A stretch of DNA of 25,978 bases, taken from the NCBI GenBank assembly GCA_002360295.1, contig DEQI01000040.1:1-25978 (forward strand), read 5' to 3'. Within the stretch, counting starts at the first letter, position 1; each line of letters begins with the position of its first letter. Shown one piece after another: positions 14,838 to 21,682 of the stretch. The notes under the pieces were generated by a model. The model was not told the DNA's origin and did no database searches. It saw only the letters and a list, made by a program, of their open reading frames with translations. The DNA comes from Planococcaceae bacterium UBA3370. GTDB lineage: Bacteria; Bacillota; Bacilli; Bacillales_A; Planococcaceae. A program made the translations under genes and the position numbers.

Positions 14838-14885
14838 TGAACCCCTGCCCTTCGGAAAGCGAGTCAGCGTAGCGGAAATCAATGT
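14838..14885. repeat. GC-rich intergenic repeat-like patch
   Basis: CCCCTGCCCTTCGG followed by AAAGCGAGTCAGCGTAGCGG then AAATCAATG stands out against the surrounding AT-rich DNA. It contains CGGAAAGCGA and GTAGCGGAAA as imperfect halves. It resembles the short palindromic repeats with GGAAAGCGAG...GCGTAGCGGAAATCAA wording that I recall as common between genes in Bacillaceae and relatives. Only one copy is in this window, so repetition is not shown here. Confidence 0.4.
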
Positions 14886-14959
14886 ATTCTAACAATCCTA
14901 TTAATAGTTGCTGAAATATCCCGCTATCGAATCAAAATTCATAAACAAAGCTAGCATAC

Positions 14960-14994
14960 AAAAAGGAGTGGCCCTAAAAATGAGTCACTCCTTT
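14960..14994 (-). terminator. Terminator of the AGCS symporter gene
   Basis: On the minus strand AAAGGAGTG/CACTCCTTT form a 9-bp stem, followed by TTTTTG, 12 bases past the stop. The plus-strand reading is CACTCCTTTACATTT, so weak bidirectional use is possible. Confidence 0.85.
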
Positions 14995-15006
14995 ACATTT
15001 ATAAAC

Positions 15007-16437
15007 TTATTGTTTTTCTTCTACCTCTTCATCTTCTTTCCAACATTCCAGTTCTCCAATATTAGGTATGTTTTTCGTATAGAATACTGGATCTTTACCT
15101 TGCTTCCGTTGGATTAAATAATCATCAATAACGGGTTTCGCCACTTTCCATAATAGCAAAATTGCAATTAAGTTAATAATGGCCATAATGCCCATAAACA
15201 GGTCGGCTAAATCCCATACAACTTGTACTTTTGCAATGGAACCAAACATAACAAAGAGTACAACAAATATACGGAATACAAATAAACCTTTTTTTGATCC
15301 TTTAATAAATCCAATATTGGATTCACCGTAGTAGTAGTTACCAATAACTGTACTAAATGCAAACATAAATACAATGATCGCTAAATAACTCCCTGCCCAA
15401 TCACCTAAGTTTGCAACTAATGAAGCTTGAGTTAAATTGATAGAAGTAGCGTCAGATTGAAGATATTCTCCTCCTAATAATACGATTGCAGCAGTTGAAG
15501 TACAAACTAATAAGGTATCAATAAATACACCTAGTGCTTGAATCAACCCCTGCTTTACTGGGTGAGAAACAGCGGCTGTTGCTGCAGCATTAGGTGCAGA
15601 ACCAATCCCTGCCTCATTCGAGAATAGACCACGTTTTATCCCATTCATGATGGCTGCCCCCAACATTCCGGCAAAGGCTTCTTCCAATCCAAAAGCAGAC
15701 TTAAAGATTAGGACAAATACATGTGGAAGTTCTGAAATATGAAGGATTACTACAATTAATGCAGTAACAATATACAAAATGGCCATAACAGGAACCACTA
15801 CTTGAGTAAAGTTGACAATTCGCTTTAACCCACCGAAGACAATGATTCCTGTTAAAGTAGCCATGATGAGACCGATTACCACACGATTGGCACCAAAGCT
15901 CTCCTCAAACGCAAGGGAAATCGTATTGGCTTGTACGGCATTAAAAATAAAGCCGTAAGTAACTGTAATTACAACAGCAAAAAGAATCCCCATCCATCTT
16001 TTATTTAAGCCTTTTTCCATATAATAAGCAGGACCACCGCGGAACAATCCCGTACGATGATCTTTCACTTTATATACTTGGGCTAATGTACTTTCAATTA
16101 GTGCAGATGCACCCCCAATTAAGGCAATCATCCACATCCAAAATACAGCACCAGGTCCTCCAAGAGCTATTGCCGTTGCAACCCCAGCGATATTCCCTGT
16201 TCCGATACGAGAAGCAGCTGATATAGTAAATGCCTGGAAAGAAGAGATCCCCTTTTTCCCCGACTTATCTTTTGGTGCAGATTCTGTAATAAGTTTAAAC
16301 ATTTCTGGGATTAATCTAAATTGAATAAACTTTGTTTTAAATGTAAAAAACAAACCCGCTCCAATTAATAATATAATCAATACATACGAATATAAAATTG
16401 TATTTACTTCACTTAGAATATTGCCAAACCAATTCAT
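15007..16437 (-). CDS. Alanine/glycine:cation symporter (AGCS family, AlsT-like)
   Basis: A 476-residue membrane transporter that imports a small neutral amino acid (alanine, glycine or possibly glutamine) with Na+ or H+. Family hallmarks are FQAFTISAASRIGTGNIAGVATAIALGGPGAVFWMW (given here as two adjoining motifs, FQAFTISAASRIGTGNIAGV and ATAIALGGPGAVFWMW), GLFRGGPAYYMEKGL, and GIKRGLFSNEAGIGSAPNAA. About ten to eleven helices are visible, with a charged C-terminal tail (CWKEDEEVEEKQ). ATG 16437 is preceded by AAGGAAG about 9 bases upstream. It is monocistronic with its own terminator; a weak hairpin plus U-tract in its leader at 16486-16537 may control it. Confidence 0.93.
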   Translation of the reverse strand: MNWFGNILSEVNTILYSYVLIILLIGAGLFFTFKTKFIQFRLIPEMFKLITESAPKDKSGKKGISSFQAFTISAASRIGTGNIAGVATAIALGGPGAVFWMWMIALIGGASALIESTLAQVYKVKDHRTGLFRGGPAYYMEKGLNKRWMGILFAVVITVTYGFIFNAVQANTISLAFEESFGANRVVIGLIMATLTGIIVFGGLKRIVNFTQVVVPVMAILYIVTALIVVILHISELPHVFVLIFKSAFGLEEAFAGMLGAAIMNGIKRGLFSNEAGIGSAPNAAATAAVSHPVKQGLIQALGVFIDTLLVCTSTAAIVLLGGEYLQSDATSINLTQASLVANLGDWAGSYLAIIVFMFAFSTVIGNYYYGESNIGFIKGSKKGLFVFRIFVVLFVMFGSIAKVQVVWDLADLFMGIMAIINLIAILLLWKVAKPVIDDYLIQRKQGKDPVFYTKNIPNIGELECWKEDEEVEEKQ

Positions 16438-16485
16438 TCATTCACTTCCTTTATTTAATCAAATTTCCTGTTAAACCAATAGAAA

Positions 16486-16537
16486 CAAAAATAGAGTACC
16501 TTTAAAAAATAACGGGTTTTATAACAAGTACTACTCT
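16486..16537 (-). promoter_or_regulatory. Possible attenuator hairpin in the AGCS leader
   Basis: On the minus strand AGAGTA/TACTCT pair across a 33-base loop and are followed by ATTTTTG, about 50 bases before the symporter ATG. The stem is only 6 bp, so this is weak. It lies within the leader implied by the promoter at 16597-16625. Confidence 0.25.
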
Positions 16538-16570
16538 TATAAAGATCCGCACACAAGATATCCCTGACTT

Positions 16571-16598
16571 TTGCCACTCTCTATTCCTTATATACAGT
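16571..16598 (+). promoter_or_regulatory. Possible divergent plus-strand promoter
   Basis: TTGCCA (16571-16576), five of six to consensus, is 16 bases from TACAGT (16593-16598), four of six. It abuts the minus-strand symporter promoter. The transcript it would make runs toward the terminator at 16772-16810 with no gene between. Confidence 0.35.
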
Positions 16599-16625
16599 TA
16601 TATCCCGATCATTTTAAGCACTCAA
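16597..16625 (-). promoter_or_regulatory. Promoter of the AGCS symporter gene
   Basis: On the minus strand TTGAGT (16625-16620) lies 17 bases from TATAAC (16602-16597), four and five of six to consensus. It implies a leader of about 150 bases. A GTG-started 40-codon frame with AAGGA lies within that leader but has no recognisable content. Confidence 0.5.
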
Positions 16626-16810
16626 CGAACATCTGTAATAAAATTCGGACAATTCTAAAACCGAAGAAAGAGGTAGGTCTACTCCTGATGGAACAAAATA
16701 AAACCTTAGAATACAAGCTAAGACTGTGCCTAAAAAAGCACCTCAGAACGGAAATCAATATTCATTATACTAAAAAAACACCATTATACTCAATAAAAAA
16801 TGGCGTTTTT
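16605..16810 (+). ncRNA. Candidate small structured RNA, about 205 bases
   Basis: Between a possible promoter at 16571-16598 and a terminator at 16772-16810 there is no credible gene but several local stems on the plus strand: TTCGG/CCGAA (about 16646-16667), CTTAG/CTAAG (16705-16722) and GTGC/GCAC (16726-16741). I could not match it to a known riboswitch or RNA family by eye. Short stems arise easily by chance in such sequence, so this is a candidate only. The 97-codon frame starting at 16571 runs through the terminator, has no ribosome site, and is not supported. Confidence 0.3.
16772..16810 (+). terminator. Orphan, bidirectional-looking terminator
   Basis: AAACACCATT/AATGGCGTTT form a 10-bp stem with one C-A mismatch on the plus strand, followed by TTTTT. 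On the minus strand the mismatch becomes a G-U pair and seven U follow, so it may work both ways. No coding sequence lies immediately upstream on either strand. Confidence 0.6.
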
Positions 16811-17376
16811 GATGTTTGTTCTAGCATTTATCGATATTTTAATTTATTTTTGATATTTTTTTGATTCAAGATCTTCCAATTTCTATTTCTTCCATCATGT
16901 ATTCGATAACCTTTTTTTGTTCAGTTTAAAATATTAGAAATTAAGTTAAACGTATTTATTGTTTTTTCGTTATCTTAGAAAAGTAATAAAAAATACAAGA
17001 TTTTGCTGATCCTGCTGAAGTGTTGAAACTAAAATAAAAACTCATTCAAGAATAAAAGTTAAATATTAGCTTCAAAACTTCCACATGCTAAAATTACACT
17101 ATACCCATTAAAAAGACTTAAAATACTATTAAATCAACGATCTAATTGCTTCTTTTTAAAAAACAACACTTAATATCGGGAACCTCCATTTATCCCGCAC
17201 CTTCCCATTAACTGCGCTCACTATATTCTTAAAATATCATCTACTTAAGATTTTACTGATTCAAAATATGTCCGGTTCTTTTAAAAAAATATGGACAAAA
17301 TATCTATTATAAACACGAGTAAAACATTTCATAGCCTAGCGGTCACATATTATTACATTTCATCTGGAGGTTACAT
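16811..17376. other. AT-rich intergenic region upstream of the nucleoside transporter gene
   Basis: Nothing clearly codes here. TGTCC/GGACA (17269-17297) forms a spaced inverted repeat of unknown meaning before the transporter gene. I found no convincing sigma-A promoter, purine riboswitch or PurR box. The only strong signal is the GGAGG ribosome site at 17366-17370. Confidence 0.5.
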
Positions 17377-18558
17377 GTGCAATACGTTATTTCTATTTTA
17401 GGTATTTTGGTTGTATTGTTTTTGGCTTGGTTGGTAAGTTCCAATCGAAAAGAGATACATTTCAAACCTGTTATCACGATGATTGTTATTCAAATCCTTT
17501 TTTCATTGTTACTATTAAATACAGAATTTGGACTCATCATCATCAAAGGAATAGCAACTATTTTTGATAAGTTGCTTGAATATGCAGAAGAAGGGATTTC
17601 CTTCGTATTTGGAGGTATAGCGAACGAGGGAGAGGCACCGTTCTTTTTAACTGTATTGCTACCAATTGTCTTTATTTCTGCCTTAATTGGTATTCTACAG
17701 CATCTGAAAATCTTACCATTCCTAATGAGGGGAATTGGCTTGTTATTAAGTAAAGTAAACGGAATGGGGAAACTTGAATCTTATAATGCCGTTGCTTCAC
17801 TGATGGTAGGACAATCCGAGGTTTTCATCACATTAAAAAAACAACTTGGCATGCTTTCAAAACAGCGCTTATATACTTTATGTGCTTCGGCAATGTCAAC
17901 TGTATCGATGTCGATAGTTGGAGCTTATATGACGATGCTGGAACCAAAATATATAGTCACGGCTTTAGTATTAAATTTATTTGGTGGATTTATCATAGCG
18001 TCCATTATTAATCCGTACGAAGTCGACCCAAGTGAAGATTTATTAGAAATCGAGGAGCAGGAAAAACAATCCTTTTTTGAAATGCTCGGTGAGTATATTC
18101 TTGATGGATTTAAAGTGGCCATTATCGTTGGAGCTATGCTGATAGGATTTATGGCGTTAATAGCTGGATTCAATCATGTGTTTGAGCTATTATTTAATAT
18201 CTCTTTCCAGCGGATATTAGGTTATGTATTTGCTCCTATTGCCTTCATTATGGGGATCCCTTTCTCCGAGGCGGTTAGTGCTGGATCCATTATGGCAACT
18301 AAATTATTGACCAATGAATTTGTTGCTATGTTGGATTTATCGGAAGGAAATTATCACTTTAGTGAACGAACAAAAGGCATTCTTTCTGTATTCTTAGTTT
18401 CCTTTGCTAACTTTTCTTCAATTGGCATCATCGTTGGGGCTGTCAAAGGACTGAATGAACAACAGGGAAATACTGTTGCACGTTTCGGTCTGAAACTCTT
18501 ATATGGCGCTACGCTTGTAAGCATACTTTCAGCTATTATCGTTAGTTTGATTTTATAA
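17377..18558 (+). CDS. NupC-type concentrative nucleoside transporter
   Basis: A 393-residue CNT-family nucleoside/cation symporter in the cytoplasmic membrane. Features include [19 protein letters not shown] near residue 81, [21 protein letters not shown] (in two parts, [14 protein letters not shown] and [13 protein letters not shown]) near residue 127, and the C-terminal [20 protein letters not shown]. These are the substrate- and sodium-site signatures of NupC proteins. About ten helices are present and the length is normal. The start is GTG 17377 with TGGAGG 7 bases upstream; the overlapping ATG is out of frame. It is monocistronic. The neighbour, 280 bases downstream and convergent, is a molybdoenzyme whose divergent partner operon encodes a PucR-type regulator, a family that in B. 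subtilis controls purine catabolism, so a purine link is possible. Confidence 0.93.
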   Translation: MQYVISILGILVVLFLAWLVSSNRKEIHFKPVITMIVIQILFSLLLLNTEFGLIIIKGIATIFDKLLEYAEEGISFVFGGIANEGEAPFFLTVLLPIVFISALIGILQHLKILPFLMRGIGLLLSKVNGMGKLESYNAVASLMVGQSEVFITLKKQLGMLSKQRLYTLCASAMSTVSMSIVGAYMTMLEPKYIVTALVLNLFGGFIIASIINPYEVDPSEDLLEIEEQEKQSFFEMLGEYILDGFKVAIIVGAMLIGFMALIAGFNHVFELLFNISFQRILGYVFAPIAFIMGIPFSEAVSAGSIMATKLLTNEFVAMLDLSEGNYHFSERTKGILSVFLVSFANFSSIGIIVGAVKGLNEQQGNTVARFGLKLLYGATLVSILSAIIVSLIL

Positions 18559-18616
18559 AACGCGCTCTCTCAGAAGGTAGTCGAAAAAAAAACCAACTAA
18601 TAGCATTTTAATAATT

Positions 18617-18669
18617 AAAAAAGGCAGTTCGATTAACAGGAACATCCCCTCTCCTCTTATCGAACTGCC
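18617..18669 (-). terminator. Strong hairpin with U-run (minus strand)
   Basis: GGCAGTTCGAT/ATCGAACTGCC form a perfect 11-bp stem with a 25-base loop. On the minus strand six U follow immediately; on the plus strand the sequence continues TAGATTATTT, a poor U-run. It therefore terminates minus-strand transcription, as a second stop behind the molybdoenzyme gene, and protects the nucleoside transporter gene from antisense reading. Confidence 0.7.
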
Positions 18670-18790
18670 TAGATTATTTAGCTTATCTACAGATTTTAAT
18701 AGCTCCCCAGATATATTAAGGATTTGACACATTTTAATCACATTTACACAATAAAGTAGACATATCCTCTCTCTTTCTTGTCGAAATGTG

Positions 18791-18829
18791 AAAAAAATAT
18801 GGCAAAAGTCTTCTAAAAAAGACTTTTTT
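18791..18829 (-). terminator. Terminator of the molybdoenzyme gene
   Basis: AAAAGTCTT/AAGACTTTT form a 9-bp stem with a 6-base loop, with U at the end of the stem and a further seven U after GCCATA on the minus strand, 15 bases past the stop codon. Confidence 0.65.
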
Positions 18830-18842
18830 CCATAATTCGCAT

Positions 18843-20891
18843 TTAAATTTTTCTAATATTTACTCGTAGGTCATTTAAGGTATTTCCTTTTCCACCAGTT
18901 ACTTTCTCTCCCATATCTGCGGCACTAAATGTAACTAACGTATTGATCGACGGATGATGAGGAAATACAACGAACGTATGCGGATTTATATGATTTGAAA
19001 ACATCACTCTTAGCGTTATTTCTCCATTTTCATTGAAAATTTTCACCATTGAATGTTCTTGAATGCTTTTTTCTTTTGCCACTATTGGATGGATATAAAG
19101 GGTTGGTTCCTTACTAATGATTTTAAATGAGCTCATGTTTTGGAACTGAGAATAAATTCGAAATGGCTCATGATTTAACAATAAATAGAAAGGGTATTTC
19201 GTGGACTCCTCTTTTTTCATGAGTGCCATGCCAAATGGCAATAGATGATTATTTTTTGCTTGCTCCGAAAAAAATTCCACCTTTCCTGAAGGCGTGTTAA
19301 ATTGTTTTGATTCCCATGCTGTTTTCGGAATATCCATTCTTCGAGGCGCTTCTAATAGCTCTCGCCAATGCTTTATGTGAAGTGCTTCATAAAACTCCTC
19401 ATTAAATTCCTGCTCAATAAATTCCTCATCTGTCATATCAGATGGAAATGCACTAAAACCTTCTTCATATTCATTTAATTTTTTTGATAATAAACGTGCG
19501 ATTTCTAACTCACTTTTACATTCATAATAGGGCTTGATTGCCGGTTCATTTATACTAATCCAATGATGCCAATAGCTTGCAATAATATCCCACTCTTCAA
19601 AATGAGTGGTTGCAGGTAAAACGATATCAGAATACTTTGCTGTTTCCGTTAAAAAATGCTCTACCGTGACGATCAGCTCTAACGAATTAAGCGCCTTTTT
19701 CAATTGCTCTACATCGGAACTTTGTGTTAGCAAATTTCTTGATGTTATCCAAAGGAACTTAACTGGTGGATCATACAGCTTCAGTAAGTCATTTGCAAAG
19801 TCATTCATATCAATCGACCTTACACCTTCTTGTTTTCTGCTATCAGTGGGCGCATAGTTTAAAATTTTATACGTAAATTTCCAGGTAGCCCGTTGACCGA
19901 ACTGAACTCCACTCCCTTTATATCCAATATTTCCAGTCATTGCTGCAAGTGCATTAATCGCACGAATATTTTGTCCACCGTTTTTGTGTCGCTGCATGCC
20001 AAAGCCAACCCAAATAAAGGTTGGCTTATGCTTACTAAGTCGCTCTGCCAAATACCCTATAGCTTCCATTGTTTGTCCACATTGTTGTAATGCATCTTCC
20101 ATTGATAATTGATCAAGATAATCGTTTAATTCATCCCAACCAACCGTATGTTTTGTAATAAATTCCACATCATATAGTTGATGTTTTATTATATATTTTG
20201 CAATGGCAACGGCGAGTGCACCATCGCTACTTGGGTTAATTTGAATAAATGCATCTGATTTCTTTGCTGTTTCTGTATAAATCGGATCTATCGTAATGAT
20301 TTTTGCTCCACGTCTTTGTGCTTCATATATATAATTCATGGCATGAATCGATGTCCATACAGGATTGACTCCCCATAAAATAATTGTTTCAGCATGAAGG
20401 ATATCCTTCATATCAGATGTTTGATGATCACCATAATCATAGTAAAATGCATCCATTCCTGGTGCCCAGCATGGATTTCCGACTGCTCGAGAGGTTTTGC
20501 CTAAGCCATTAAAGAAGCCTTCCATAGCACGATGCAATACGCCCATATTCCCTGAATATTTATTTAAAGCTAAAGACAAGTGGGAGTCATAACGCTTATG
20601 TAATTCAATGATTTTACTGGTAATCATGTCAATAGCCTCATTCCAGGAAATCCTTTTCCACTGTCCACTACCTCTTGGATACTGTCTCATAGGGTACTTT
20701 AACCTTTCGGGATGATAAACAGTATTTAAATAGTTGTAACCCTTTGCGCACAACAGCCCATTTGTATAGCCATGCTTCGGATCACCAGTAACTTTTTTCA
20801 AATGTCCATTATTCGTATATCCTAGAATGCTGCAAGAGCTGTAACAATTGCGCGGACAGACATGCTGGGTTATTGTATACGTGTTTTCCAC
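18843..20891 (-). CDS. Molybdopterin oxidoreductase (DMSO reductase family), cytoplasmic
   Basis: A 682-residue catalytic subunit holding bis-MGD molybdenum cofactor and one [4Fe-4S] cluster. Cluster ligands are C12, C16, C20 (CPRNCYSSC) and C48 (LLCAKG). The segment AVGNPCWAPGMDAF puts Cys141 at the position where Nap/Psr-like enzymes carry the Mo ligand. Other family blocks are ILWGVNPVWT, ITIDPIYTETAKKSDAFIQI, ADIVLP-like YSDIVLPATTHFEEWD, and the C-terminal molybdopterin-dinucleotide domain from FYLLLNHEPFRIYSQ. There is no Tat or other signal peptide, unlike exported reductases. The substrate is not evident. The start is GTG 20891, with AAAGGAG 8 bases upstream. It is divergent from a DmsB-like ferredoxin gene and a PucR-type regulator, the probable electron partner and controller. 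Confidence 0.9.
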   Translation of the reverse strand: MENTYTITQHVCPRNCYSSCSILGYTNNGHLKKVTGDPKHGYTNGLLCAKGYNYLNTVYHPERLKYPMRQYPRGSGQWKRISWNEAIDMITSKIIELHKRYDSHLSLALNKYSGNMGVLHRAMEGFFNGLGKTSRAVGNPCWAPGMDAFYYDYGDHQTSDMKDILHAETIILWGVNPVWTSIHAMNYIYEAQRRGAKIITIDPIYTETAKKSDAFIQINPSSDGALAVAIAKYIIKHQLYDVEFITKHTVGWDELNDYLDQLSMEDALQQCGQTMEAIGYLAERLSKHKPTFIWVGFGMQRHKNGGQNIRAINALAAMTGNIGYKGSGVQFGQRATWKFTYKILNYAPTDSRKQEGVRSIDMNDFANDLLKLYDPPVKFLWITSRNLLTQSSDVEQLKKALNSLELIVTVEHFLTETAKYSDIVLPATTHFEEWDIIASYWHHWISINEPAIKPYYECKSELEIARLLSKKLNEYEEGFSAFPSDMTDEEFIEQEFNEEFYEALHIKHWRELLEAPRRMDIPKTAWESKQFNTPSGKVEFFSEQAKNNHLLPFGMALMKKEESTKYPFYLLLNHEPFRIYSQFQNMSSFKIISKEPTLYIHPIVAKEKSIQEHSMVKIFNENGEITLRVMFSNHINPHTFVVFPHHPSINTLVTFSAADMGEKVTGGKGNTLNDLRVNIRKI

Positions 20892-21108
20892 CGTACATTC
20901 TCCTTTATATAAAGTAAATGTGGGTTCATTCTTTTTTTAATAAGAACTTTTTGTAGTGGCGACTTTACTACTCGTTCATCAGCGAAAAAAATTGTTCTAA
21001 ACCTGTTACATTTACATACGTATTTTTAGTCTTAAGTCCTATATAATTAGTATAAATTTATTTCATCTTCATAAAAAGGATAAATACAAGCAAAAAGGTG
21101 ATAATTTT
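20892..21108. promoter_or_regulatory. Divergent control region, molybdoenzyme / ferredoxin-regulator
   Basis: The plus strand has a perfect TATAAT (21042-21047), but the bases 15-18 upstream are a poor -35 (TATTTT). A good -10 with a poor -35 suggests activator dependence, and a regulator is encoded in the operon. I found no clear FNR-type palindrome. On the minus strand only the AAAGGAG ribosome site is clear; no promoter can be defended. Confidence 0.45.
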
Positions 21109-21666
21109 ATGAAACAACTCGGATTCCTTGTTCATATGGAAAAATGTCTCGGATGTCGCTCCTGTGAGTTTTCTTGTAATCATGAACATAGCCATGAGGA
21201 TTCTTTCAAACAAAATTTTTTTTCAATTGAAAATGAGCCGGATAAAAATAAACATAGCTTTCATCACTTTTCTATCTCCTGCAATCATTGTGAAAATCCA
21301 TCCTGTCTGGCAATTTGCCCTGAAAGCTGTATAAAAAAGAAAGCAAACGGTATTGTCATCATTGAAAAAGAAAAATGTAATGGCTGTGGCATTTGCGTTT
21401 CAGCCTGTCCATTTGATGCTATAAAAATAAACTCATTTACAAGAAAAGCAGATAAATGTGATATGTGCTACGACCTTCAACGACTTGGGAAATCACCAAC
21501 TTGCGTATCAGCTTGCCCAGTGAAAGCAATTGAAGTTATTGATGTACACGATCAGAAATACGAACTCTATAGTAAAGAAGTATATGGGATACAAAAAAAG
21601 ATAACTTCCCCTTCCATTCGCTTTAATAAGAAAAGAGAAACAACCTTACATTTCTGGTCCATTTAA
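21109..21666 (+). CDS. DmsB-like ferredoxin subunit, four [4Fe-4S] clusters
   Basis: A 185-residue electron-transfer protein. Four cysteine groups are visible in the DmsB/NrfC order: CLGCRSCEFSC at 13-23, CNHCENPSCLAICP near 64, CNGCGICVSACP near 96, and CDMCYDL...SPTCVSACP near 120. The second group is of the CxxC-x4-C-x3-CP type with the extra residue spacing usual for this subunit. No signal peptide is present, so it is cytoplasmic, like the molybdoenzyme encoded divergently, and is probably its electron partner. AAGGTGAT precedes ATG 21109 by 7 bases. It is followed by the PucR-type regulator gene, whose ribosome site overlaps this stop codon, so the two form an operon. Confidence 0.9.
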   Translation: MKQLGFLVHMEKCLGCRSCEFSCNHEHSHEDSFKQNFFSIENEPDKNKHSFHHFSISCNHCENPSCLAICPESCIKKKANGIVIIEKEKCNGCGICVSACPFDAIKINSFTRKADKCDMCYDLQRLGKSPTCVSACPVKAIEVIDVHDQKYELYSKEVYGIQKKITSPSIRFNKKRETTLHFWSI

Positions 21667-21682
21667 GGAGGATTTGATATTT

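Noticed and set aside
16571..16864. 97-codon plus-strand open frame in the gap before the nucleoside transporter gene
   Set aside because: TTG start without ribosome site, odd composition, and an intrinsic terminator inside the frame.
16866..16923. Minus-strand fragment reading TEQKKVIEYMMEEIEIGRS, protein-like
   Set aside because: Only 19 codons between two stops, with no recognisable continuation on either side. Possibly a remnant of a regulator gene, but not supportable.
18700..18740. FNR-like TGTGA motif (TGTGATTAAAATGTGTCA, minus strand)
   Set aside because: The second half-site does not match TCACA and it lies downstream, not upstream, of the molybdoenzyme gene.
18553..18741. 62-codon minus-strand frame, including an internal 30-codon hydrophobic frame with GGAGAGGGG before ATG 18645, looking like a small toxin
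   Set aside because: The frame runs through a perfect 11-bp hairpin plus U6, so its own mRNA would terminate inside it. No antisense promoter or toxin family similarity was seen.
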